Shown here: one piece after another, positions 46,152-55,955 of the stretch
How positions within the stretch are numbered: position 1 is the first letter of the stretch
How the letters are laid out: the number at the start of each line of letters is the position of its first letter
From: Brachycybe producta
Lineage: Eukaryota > Arthropoda > Diplopoda > Playtdesmida > Andrognathidae
Assembly: GCA_036925085.1 (NCBI GenBank)
Contig: JAUPFP010000009.1
Coordinates: forward strand, 3,017,461 to 3,081,460
Length of the DNA: 64,000 nt
Reading direction: 5' to 3'
Notes under the pieces: model-generated
The model's input: only the letters and a program-made list of their open reading frames with translations
Databases searched by the model: none
What the model was told of the DNA's origin: nothing
Program-made: the position numbers and the translations under genes

Positions 46152-47219
46152 GGTTGCTGAATAGATATTTATTTTGTTTCTGTCCTCTTGGATGGCGCCA
46201 CTGTCGTGTCTATTATGTTCTATAGGAGCTCCCCCCCCCTCCAAAAAAAAAACACATTAACCAGGTCAACGATCGACATCAAGCTAACAACAGTTGCAAG
46301 TGGAGTCAATTGTCAGCAGTATTCAAGACAAAAAACCACAACAAATATGTGACACAACACGAACAACCTGGGTTTTGTTTTGTGTTTCTGTAGCTGTCCT
46401 CTACGTAAACTACGCAACTGTTCTGTTGTTGTTTTAATACTAACTGTCCACATTTGCATAGACAAACCGCGGACACTTGATCCGTGACTTGGAATAGTTT
46501 GTGAAATTGCAGACAAAACAAAAACAAAACACATAAGTCACAGAAATGTTTTAGAATGTCTCTCGAAACACTTGAGTTTCTGTTTCGTTTGTGGTTTTGT
46601 CAGCTTGATGTGGATCCGGACCTTTACAAAAAAAATATTCGTAAGTGTTTTAGAAACTAGAATAGTTGGTTTTTAATGCTAAAAGTTTTTTTAAAGGTTG
46701 ATATCTTTCAAAATAAACTTCATATGGGACTTCTAAAAGGCGAAAATAGTTTTGCATGAACTGTTAATGAAAAAAAAAACCTCTCAAAAAAACCTCATTT
46801 TCAAACTGAACTATTAAAATGTTTATTTTTTAAGATATTGCCATAAAAATCTTTTACCATTCTAGTTTTCAAAACTAGAATAGTAAAAGGGTATTTATTT
46901 AAAAAATACAACAATATGAAGAAAAAAAAAATTGAAATTGTTTTTGCGTCCAAATTTCTTCGAAAACATCTATCTCGTATTTAGCATAGCGTAAAGGTTG
47001 CTGCTACACACCAGGCTCGGAGCCGGATGCATGCCGGTCGCTGTCTTCACATTCGTTTGGGTCTAGTCTGGGTCAACCTATTGGATTCTATGGTTTTTAT
47101 TACAACCAAACATTTATCTTTCCGATTCAAGCCGGTCTAGTGTGTCGGCAACCTTAAGACACTGCAGTGGCGCCATTCGGAGAGAGAACAAAAACAAAAT
47201 AAATATCTATTGAGTCATC
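46152..47219. mobile_element. MITE of the GGTGGCTGAATA family with nested insert
   Basis: Left GGTTGCTGAATAGATATTTA; right AAATATCTATTGAGTCATC before TTAA. Contains an inserted element at about 46255-46625 and internal copies of the TAGAATAGT.AAA and GATATCTTTCAAAATAAAC motifs. Confidence 0.78.
46255..46625. mobile_element. Dispersed element (GGTC.ACATCAAGCTGACAA ends), nested
   Basis: Left CAGGTCAACGATCGACATCAAGCTAACAA is mirrored by TTGTCAGCTTGATGTGGATCCGGACC. It shares CTGTTCTGTTGTTGTTTTAATAC and AATAGTTTGTGAAATTGCAG with 59082-59550. Partial copy near 53370-53600. Confidence 0.68.
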
Positions 47220-47650
47220 TTAAAATGAAAAAAAAAAAAGTTGTGGTTTTTGATTTATTTTTAATATCAGAGAAAGAAAAAGTTTTAAAAAAAATATCTA
47301 ATTTATAAATGTAAATATAAGCTTCTTATTTTTTTTCTCTCTTCTTCTTCTTCGAGAATATCTTAAAATTTTCTTATTTTGAAAATTTGAAGAATAGTAA
47401 GAAACAAAATAATGCAATAGATTAGAAACAAAATTTATTCAGTGATTTGAAATAATTAATAATATAAGAAGTGTCATATAGGAATATTTTTACACTTTCT
47501 TCTGTGTGTAATTTGTGTGTTTGTATTATGTAACTTAAGAAATAATTGCTAATTAGTTGGGAAAGTTTAATGGAAGCGTTCATTTTCTAAGCGCATTAAA
47601 AGCAGCTTAATGAGGTAGGCTGGCGATTTAAATCAAAATGCTGTTTCTTA

Positions 47651-48034
47651 GGGCCTTGGCACACAGGCGACTTTTGAAACACTTTTCGACTGTAAAACTG
47701 AAATTGGAGTTATCGACAAAACCGAACACTTTCGAAACATCGTTGTGGTGTTTTCGAAGTCGTCCAAAAGGTGTTCGAAATTGGCGGCAAAAGATAAACG
47801 CGTCTCAGTATCGAAGGAATACACGTTGTTCATGTATTAAGTACGGGTTGCATATGAAGTACTGAACAAATATCAAAGAGACACGCCATGTCGTTGGAAA
47901 GTGTTTTCAAAGTCGCCTGTGTCCTAAGTTTGGCGTTTTTCCATAGAAAATACATTGCGACGACAGCTTCCGAGACTTTTGACTTCATTTTGCCATCGAA
48001 AAGTGTTTCAAAAGTCGCCTGTGTGCCAAGGCCC
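47651..48034. mobile_element. TTA-flanked Harbinger-like MITE with ~38-bp TIRs
   Basis: Left GGGCCTTGGCACACAGGCGA and right TCGCCTGTGTGCCAAGGCCC are perfect over about 38 bp, flanked by TTA (47648-47650 and 48035-48037). TTA targets are typical of PIF/Harbinger. Related partial ends at 11089-11300. Confidence 0.88.
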
Positions 48035-48139
48035 TTAAGGTGAAAACGCTCCTCAAACTTTGGTTATTCTGTTTTTCAGAAGCAATTAAGAAAAACTTGA
48101 AAATGTTTTAGAAACTATAAGAGTAACTCATTCACTTAA

Positions 48140-48948
48140 GAGGCTACATCACAAAATTACTTTGAAAAATCTCCGCAAAGAGCACTAGCATCGTTTTTCT
48201 ATTAAGCCCATAGACCCAATGTTAAAGAATAAATGTTAATTTTTAAAATACACAGTCGCGGCGGCAATATGTTTATTTTTTATATTTAAAGTTGTCCAAT
48301 ATTAAGTTTTCAAAGTGCAATGTGCACCTTAAATGTATGCTGATCACGTGATAAAATGACAAAAAAATGCTAAGTGCGGTTCTATTTTTAAAAACTATTT
48401 CAAAATCGCGAATTTCTAACTTATGTTAAATTCTATTGAATACTCGCTCGTAAGCAAAAAAAAAACATTCATTAAAATGCCCGTAAAAATAAGTAAAAAT
48501 AATTTTAAAAAACCAGAAAAAAATCAGCACGTGCGCCAATGTGTTGGCTTCACTGTGGTTTAATTGTGGGTTTTTAAAATTATTTTTTAGGTATTTTATG
48601 TTCGAGAATTTCTAACTCCTATGTTAAACTTCATTGAGCGCGTACTCATTGGAGTTTAACATAAGAGTTAGAAATTCGCGATTTTGAACTAGTTTTTAAA
48701 AATAGAACCGCACTTAGCAATTTTTTGTCATTCTATCACTCGATCAACATCTATTTAAGGCGCACATTGCACTTTGAAAACTTAATATTGGACAACTTTA
48801 AATATAAAAAATAAACATATTCCCGCCGCGACTGTGTATTTTAATAATTTAACATTTTTTCTTTAACATTGGGTCTATGGGCTCAATAGAAAAACGATGC
48901 TAGCGCTCTTTGCGGAGATTTTTCGAAATAATTTTGCGATGTAGTCTC
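48140..48948. mobile_element. TTAA-type MITE (GAGGCTACATCGC family, copy 4)
   Basis: Starts after TTAA (48136-48139) with GAGGCTACATCACAAAATTA; the right end GCGATGTAGTCTC is followed by AAAG rather than TTAA. The centre has a second small palindrome, AATTTCTAACTCCTATGTTAAA and its inverse near 48606-48675. Confidence 0.86.
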
Positions 48949-50329
48949 AAAGCATTTTGTTCCTGAAGTACAGCGTAACCAGAAATCGATTATTGGCTGT
49001 TTATAAAACATTGTGATTTAAATCCAAATTTCATAAATGTCAACCTTATTAAATTAATATTTTAGATATATCTTAAAATTGTTGTAAGTAATGCAAACAA
49101 GAAAATTACTAATTATAATTTAAAATTAAAAAAGTTTCACTGAAATAAATAAAAAAAAAATTCGATTTAAGTCAACCCCTACTATGAGAAGCCATTCATG
49201 TCAAAAATAAGGCTGACCTTTTATTATATATTGTTAAATTATGATAGATTATCGACAACTGAACGGCGCCTCATATACATAAACTTCTTAAAGCTGCTTT
49301 ATAAACGCTTATGAACGGAATGCGCTCATTCTTTTTCTCAACTTGTGGCTCGCGAGCTTTATAATTTGGTAGTTCTATAATTATATAGTGAGGTTGTATG
49401 TTGGCTCGCGAGCCAATGATTGAGAACAACACGCTTGCCATTTTGCCATATTTGTTTTCTTTTCTAATTAATATTTTTTGGATTCTGATCTTAATTGCTT
49501 AATCCAGAACGTTGTCCACTTTTTTAAACTCATATCGGTTAATCCAAACCGTTTGCATCCACTGTGACGTCGCGGCTGATTCAATGGATTGATTGACTGT
49601 TGGGTTTAAAAATGTGTTGTTGTTGATATTTACATATTATGTAAATTTAGCGCAAAAATTAAAAAAAAATGACGTCATTACTTATCAAATAGGAATCATG
49701 ACGCCATTGATTTGTGCTTTATATGTACAGTATATTGCCTGTGACGTCAGTCATTGCTTGCATTGAGACAATTGTCATTGTGTGTTCAGCTTATAATAAT
49801 ACCTAGTACACACTTGAAAATTTAAATGCATTTAAATAATAAACGTGTTCTACAGTGCCCCGTGAAGGGCAAACAAACAATTTATCGAATTCAATTTAAT
49901 TCAGTTAATTAATCTGAAAATATTGAGTTAATACTTTTAAATATAATTCTATAAACTATTGACAAAATATTGATTTAGTATTTCAATATAAAATATTAAT
50001 AATAAAGTCAATTTTTATTTGGTGTTCATGTCCTTAACTGGATTCCGTATAATTCACCTAAACACATTTAATTTGAATTTATTTAACTCATGTGTGTACA
50101 AGGTAATAAGCGTTTTTTAAAATGACTTTAGGGGGCTTGCCATGTATGATGCGCCATTCATGTCAAAGCAAACTGAATTTTTTTTTTATCGAGGGGCCTG
50201 TATAGACAGCAAGCTACTGTGGACCTGTGGTATGTGTGACCATTGTGGTAACAGACAAATAATAATTTTCGTTTTCTTTTCCGGGAACATTTTTGGAAAT
50301 TTTTTTTCGTATTTTTGTTCTCTGCTTAA
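48949..50329. other. Gene-free intergenic stretch
   Basis: AT-rich. A GGCTCGCGAGC palindrome occurs twice (49347 and 49412), and TGACGTCA-type sites near 49670 and 49753. No exon recognised. Confidence 0.5.
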
Positions 50330-50395
50330 AGCGGAGTACTCATAAAGCCGAGTAATTCACCAAAAGAGCGAACAAGAGCAAGCGAGCATTTTTAC

Positions 50396-51298
50396 TACAG
50401 GTGGGACGAATCCTAAATTTTCTTAAATCTGATTCCTAAAAGGTTCTCAAATTTCGAATCTCTCGGATCCTTTATTATTCTTTAAGAAAAGATACAAATA
50501 AATGAAATAATTATAAATTATTAATAATATTCTAGTTTAATTTGGCTACTAAAACTATTTAACTATGACTATGAGACGAAACCGGTTCATTTAAATTTAA
50601 ATAAGTTCCGACGTGCTTAAACGTTTTTGTCCTTGTTTGTACAGCGTTATACACAGACAAAGCTTCATATGTATATAAAACTAGTGGGATAACCCGTCAT
50701 AAATGACGGGAGCAAAATTCACAGGCAATTGTGCGCATGCGCGTCGTTTTTTCCGTTTTTTACTCCTTTCATTTCAATTTCAGTCACCCCTCTTTCAGTC
50801 TCCCACTTTTCTCTCTCTCCCCCTTCTACACTTTCCAACCTTTTCCCCTCACCCCCTCCCACTTTTCTCTCTCTCTCTCTCTCTCTCTCCCCCCCCCTCC
50901 CTTCCACACTTTCCAAAGGAAGAATTCAACATATAGTTGACCTTGAGAAAAAAAAAAGGTTCATTTATTCAAATTTATATAAATTCCGACGTGATTCAAT
51001 GGTTTTTGTTACTCCACACACACACACACACACACACAGACCTGGGATATTATATATATAATAAAAGAAAACATATTGGTGATCCGGCCGTACCACCGAA
51101 ATAGCAACAGTCATTGGTTTTTTTTGTTAGTGAATCCTTCTATTGGACGTCAATGGAGTTAAAACTAATTTTACCACAGTCTTGAACAGTTTTTTTAAAA
51201 GTTAGGATTCGAAAGACGAAAAAAAAAAAACGCAAAGATTCCAGTTTTCGAATTTTTAATATTTTTTAATATTCGAGGATTCGAATGTCCCATCCCTA
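50396..51298. mobile_element. hAT-like element (TAG..GTGGG family), interrupted
   Basis: Ends TACAGGTGGGACGAATCC and CATTCGAATGTCCCATCCCTA. Flanks ATTTTTAC (50388-50395) and ATTTTCAC (51299-51306) form an 8-bp duplication with one mismatch. Split by Helitron sequence at about 50580-51060. Confidence 0.88.
50681..51049 (-). mobile_element. Non-autonomous Helitron (copy 3)
   Basis: Minus-strand start TCCCAGGTCTGTGTG (51049); 3' hairpin CCCGTCATTTATGACGGG, TTATCCCA, CTAG (50681). Contains a shorter pyrimidine tract than copy 2. Immediately to the left, 50585-50662 is a fragment of another copy's 5' part. Confidence 0.87.
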
Positions 51299-51905
51299 AT
51301 TTTCACTCAATAATTATCTGGTGAATACCGGTTAGCTAACGAACAAACATTCGCTCGTTCTTGTGTGGATGGTGCTTATTGTAGTCTAATGTTGAAATGC
51401 TCGTGCTTATTATAATAAGTGCTAGAGTGCTCGCTGTTAACGATGGATCAACTGCGAACAAGAACATACTCAGGTTTGGACGCATGGTGAGCATTTCAAG
51501 GAAACACGAGCGAACATCGACGAGCACGAGCAAATCTTTGCTCTTGCTCGCTCTTTTGGTGAATACTCGTCTTAAGTAGTTCTCAATTTTTGCATTTTAT
51601 GGAATTTGGACATGATTGGCGCCTCATAATAAATGGAAAGGTTTTAGACTTCAAGCAACTTCTAAAGTGCTTAGGAATTTGAACGCACTGAATGATTCTG
51701 AGACTTGTGCTCTTATCAAATGGCACGAGTAACTGGCTATGTATGAAGCGCCCATCATATAAAAAAGGCAAAAATTTGCATATCAGTATTTCACTTTTTT
51801 GATCTAGTAATGAAAGTTTAGCATGAATGGTATCTCATACATAAGAAGCTGCTTGAAAATAGCAAGCATGACGTCATAATCAATTGTAGAAGTTGCTGAG
51901 CTTAA

Positions 51906-52472
51906 GGTTAAATAGATTTATTTTGTTTTTAACCCCACAGATGGCGCGCCTGCGTGTGGCTATTATGTACTATAGGTAATCTCAGCCCAAATGCAGTTTT
52001 GAGAAAATTTGTGTTTTTCAAGCGAACGTTTTTCAGGAGAAACATTACGAAAAAATTCAAAGTGTTTTAGAAACTAGAATAGTTGGAGACAATGCTAAAA
52101 GTTTTTTCATGATGAAATATTTAAAAATAAACTTTTTATGACAGTTTGAAAATGGTCAAAAATAGTTTTTCATGAAATTTTCAACGGAAAATCCTCCAAA
52201 AAACGGGTCATTTTTCAAACTGAACTATAAACTATGTTTTATTTTTTAAGGTATTTTCGTGAAAATTTCGTAGCATAATTTTTTTACCATTCTAGTTTTG
52301 AAAACAATTTGAATTTTTTTTTCATAAAAAAATTTCATGTTGTTTCTAAAAAAAAAACGTTTGCTCGAAGTTTTTGCGTCCAAATTTTACAAAAAAAAAA
52401 CGTTATTAATCCCACGACAGTCGCGCGCCATTCAGGATAACAAAAGTAAAATAAATATCTATTCAGCCACCT
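51906..52472. mobile_element. MITE of the GGTGGCTGAATA family
   Basis: Left GGTTAAATAGATTTATTTTG after TTAA (51902-51905), right AAATATCTATTCAGCCACC. Contains ATGGCGCGCC and the GTTTTAGAAACTAGAATAGT motif. The stretch 52473-53000 that follows is very AT-rich with no gene seen. Confidence 0.82.
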
Positions 52473-53000
52473 TTTATTTCTCATCTTATTATTTTTGTGT
52501 GTGTTTTTTTTATCATCATATTCTTATGTATTACTTAATGAGAGAAATTACAATGATTATTTTTTTTAATTATTTTTTTGTTTTGTTGTACCTGATAAAT
52601 GGGTTCTATATTTTCCTTATTATTAATATTATTATTATCCTGCCAAATTATTTATTTCAATCAATTGTTATTCATTGTTTCATGGTGGCTCAAAATTAAT
52701 TTCTTGCTTTTGAAATTTTTAGAAATTTCAACAAATTTTTTTTTTTGGATAAATTTTTTAATTGTTCTTTTAAACAAATTTCAATGTGTTATAAACACTT
52801 CAGTAGGCGAAATTGCGAATGTTATAAAAGTAATTTTAATAATATCTTTAAAAATAAACTTTTTAATTTTCATTTGAAAATGTTTTAAAAAAATTTCATG
52901 AAAAATAATTTTTTTTTAAAAAAAACTATCATAAAAAGTTTTATTTTTAAAGATTTAGTCAAGAAAATAACTCTTCAGAGCCCTAGACACTCCATGGTGG

Positions 53001-53205
53001 ACAGGCAATTAGAAATCGGGACGAACAGAAGTTGGCTTCGCCCTTTTTATGACGACTGGCAACTTCTAATTGGTTTGTTGTGTGTTTCGACATTGAAAAG
53101 GGCGGAGCATGTGACGTCAGACTACATAACCAACCAATTAGAAGTTGAGTTCGTCATAAAAAGGCCGGAGCCAACTTATGTTTGTCCCGATTTCTGATTG
53201 TCTGT
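53001..53205. mobile_element. MULE-like MITE (family A)
   Basis: Ends ACAGGCAATTAGAAATCGGG and TTTCTGATTGTCTGT. CCATGGTGG (52992-53000) and CCATGGTTA (53206-53214) flank it, a 9-bp duplication with two mismatches. Confidence 0.92.
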
Positions 53206-53428
53206 CCATGGTTACATGTAACATGGTCAGTTTGGTGGTTCGGAAGTTGCTCACATAGATCTAGTAGCAACTAAAGTTACTAAACGGCAATTCTCAAAAT
53301 TATGAAAATGTGGATAGAAACCTAAAGAACATAAAAACTTTTTCTTAGGCCCGGGGGGGGGGAGGGGGGGTCCACATCAAGCGAACAAAAAAGTGCAACA
53401 TGAGTTTGAGACGAAACCACAAGAAATA

Positions 53429-53568
53429 ACAGGCATCTGTAGACAGCTTCAGAATTTCTTTGGCTCCGCCCTTTTTTGAGCCTTATCAATTTCTAATTTC
53501 TTTGTTACTGGGTGTGATGTCACATGCCCCTGCCCTTTTTATTTCTAATTGGTTGATATTTGGTCTGA
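53429..53568. mobile_element. Truncated MULE-like MITE (subfamily C)
   Basis: ACAGGCATCTGTAGACAGC matches the left end of 30745-30937; the copy stops after GGTTGATATTTGGTCTGACG, losing the right arm. Sequence at both sides resembles the 46255/59082 repeat, so it probably inserted into that repeat. Confidence 0.75.
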
Positions 53569-53626
53569 CGAAAAATGCCAGAAAAAGCAGTTTCTGAAAA
53601 CACTTAAATTTGAAACAGCTGTCAAT

Positions 53627-53842
53627 ATTTGGGACGGGCTAAACGTCTGTATGATGGTACTGACTATTCAGTATCATCATAGAAAGTGCGGCAATTAAAG
53701 AATTTTCAGGCCGTTACAGAGGCCACTCTGTATCGGCCTGAAAATTCTTAAATTGTCGCACTTTCTATGATGATACTGATTACTAGTGATTAGTCAGTAT
53801 CATCAATACAGACGTTTAGTCCATCCATCTCCAATATTTTAA
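53627..53842. mobile_element. Palindromic MITE (GACGGGCTAAACGTCTG ends)
   Basis: GGCTAAACGTCTGTATGATG pairs with TCAATACAGACGTTTAGTCC. The inner arms CATAGAAAGTGCG(G/A)CAATT and AATTCTTAAATTGTCGCACTTTCTATG pair closely around a short GGCC-rich centre. Confidence 0.78.
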
Positions 53843-54041
53843 TAAGAAATTTCTGGGAGTAACAACAACAAAAAAAGATGCCATGGCAGTTAAATTTAAT
53901 AGCAGCAAATTAATACGTGTTTTCATTTCGTACCACATAATTTAATAGAATTCTTAATTTATTTCAGTTTTTTTTACATAAAAATAGTTTTTGTTAATTT
54001 TTTTTTAAAAAAATTATTAAAATTAGAGCAAGCCGTTTTTT

Positions 54042-54080
54042 ACAGGGTGCATCAAATGTGTTTAATTGGATGCACCCTGT
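54042..54080. repeat. 39-bp hairpin flanked by T/A (minimal TIR element?)
   Basis: ACAGGGTGCATC and GATGCACCCTGT are perfect 12-bp inverted arms around a 15-nt loop; the flanking T and A extend the pair. It resembles two abutting Tc1/mariner-type ends at a TA site. Inference only. Confidence 0.5.
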
Positions 54081-54106
54081 ATTATCATTTTCTTTTTCCT
54101 TCCTAA

Positions 54107-54283
54107 AGCCTTGTTTTAACTGAGATGAAAATTTGAACTTTTTGGAAATTTCAACTGATAAATAAATAGAAGATACGTGGCCCCGCCTATGATAATGAAT
54201 AGTCGGGGCCACGTTTCTTCTATTTTTTCACCAGTTGATATTCTCAAAAAGTTCAGATTTTCGCTCTAATGGAAACAAGGCCT
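54107..54283. mobile_element. Palindromic MITE (GCCTTGTTT ends)
   Basis: Left GCCTTGTTTTAACTGAGATG and right CTCTAATGGAAACAAGGCCT are inverted, with TAA near both ends. The inner arms include GATACGTGGCCCCG and CGGGGCCACGTTTC. Confidence 0.75.
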
Positions 54284-54807
54284 AAAGAAGTTATGTATAT
54301 ATTTGTCGTATGGCTACTTTTTGAAATGTTATTCCGAACATTTTTTATGCAAGTGTTCTTCTTGTTCTTGTGTTTAATTTAGTTTGCAAGGCCTTACGGT
54401 GCTTACAGATATGCGTTTGTAGATAACGGCTGTAATAAGGGCTAAACGTGATATGTGTGTATGACGTCACATGCAAATCACTTCCGAATCTAGCATTATC
54501 GCAAACGCAAATAAGTTACACCCCATTTCTGTAATTTTTTTTTTTTCTTCAAAAAAATATCTATTTGTGATTTATTCAAAAATATAAATTTCAGTATTTT
54601 CATGTGTTTTAGTGTAAGTTAAAGCAATAATAAATTTTAATGAAAACTGCCTTTATTTTAATTATAAGGGATTAATTATTTTAGGTGTTGTGTTGTGCAG
54701 CAAAACAGTTATGTTAGGGGCCTCATTCCAATGAAAAAGCCATATAATTGTGACAGTCACAAGTTCTGATGTCATTGCTTGTGATATATTTTAAGATTGT
54801 TATATTA

Positions 54808-54992
54808 GGCTCTCGTTATTTTCATGCGACTAATGGCAGCGCATGCAGCAATACAAAATAGTGACGTCAAAAGGACGTCATAGTAGTAGCCGTTTGTTTA
54901 GTAGCAACCATTGTCGGCTGTGACGTCATTTTGACGTCACTATTTTGTAATGGCGCATGCGCTTCATTAATCGCATGAAGATAACGAGAGCT
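54808..54992. mobile_element. TTA-flanked MITE dense in TGACGTCA/GACGTCA sites
   Basis: Left GGCTCTCGTTATTTTCATGCG and right CGCATGAAGATAACGAGAGCT, flanked by TTA on both sides (Harbinger-like). It contains four GACGTCA or TGACGTC sites within 185 bp and GCGCATGC motifs. Confidence 0.84.
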
Positions 54993-55955
54993 TTATTCTG
55001 CACACCAGTCATTAACAGTCAATTGACAACATATGTCATAATAATATTTTCAATTATTTTGTAATTTGCTATATTGTGACTTGTTACGAGGTTATTAGGA
55101 GCTAGACATGATGATTTATTCACATATGACAGGCTATCTATAATGGGGGCCCACGGCTTTACTTTTTAAGCAGAAGAATATGATGTGACGATAATTTGAC
55201 GTCACATTCATATTTGCGTTTTAAGTTATGTTTACAAGCAGGAAATATTTGAATTGTTTAAAATTCGCGGTATTTCATTAGTTTTTCGTCAAAAAGAGCG
55301 CTTTCGGTAAGCACTTTTATAAATCGCTGTGAATATCTCATTAACAATGCTCTCTGGTTTCTGAGAAATCTATACATGGACGCCATATTAATTTCTTTAC
55401 CGGTTAAATTTTATGAGTTGTAGGGGTTAAAATGGCCGATTTGACAACTCTGTGCGGTGCGTTGACCAATCAGAACGCTGTCGGCATAAACCGCATAACC
55501 AAATGTTCCCAGTTTTCTTTTATGGCGGGAAGATGACGTCATCGAATAATTAAGGGACAAGGGGACGGATGCGATGTCAGACGTTTAGCCCGAAGACGAT
55601 CATTATTCAAGAAAAACCTCATCAAATTGTAAGTAATCGTTGGTTTAATATTGATTTCCGTTTAGGTATTTCCATGTGGACATCATTGTAACACAAATAG
55701 CGACTCAATTATGAGTTTTAATGTGATTTTTATTGGCGTTTAGCGTGTGGAAAAAATGTGCAAAAAAAAAAAAGGGGGTATGTCACATTTTTTGCGAACG
55801 TGCAACTTAACGATCTCTGCATCACTAGTGATCTGTAAGGTTATGTTGTGCAGACCGGTCTCGATTGTGCGTAGCGTACTTTTAGCGTTTTACTTCTAGC
55901 TTATGTTTCGATCGATGCAGCTTAAAATTAAGGGAATTTTTGTGCTAAGACGGTG
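54993..55955 (+). promoter_or_regulatory. Upstream region of the TUBGCP2 gene
   Basis: No exon recognised. ATGACGTCATC at about 55532 is a CRE-like site. 55420-55560 and 55840-55955 are less AT-rich than the surroundings. The CRE role is inferred. Confidence 0.35.

Larger units (their letters stand above)
50330..51577. mobile_element. Outer element of a three-level nest (GAGTACTC...AAGAGCGA ends)
   Basis: Left AAAGCGGAGTACTCATAAAG with CACCAAAAGAGCGAACAAGAGC; right CTTGCTCGCTCTTTTGGTGAATACTCGTCTTAA are inverted. The centre is taken up by a hAT-like element (50396-51298), which in turn holds Helitron copies. Confidence 0.72.
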
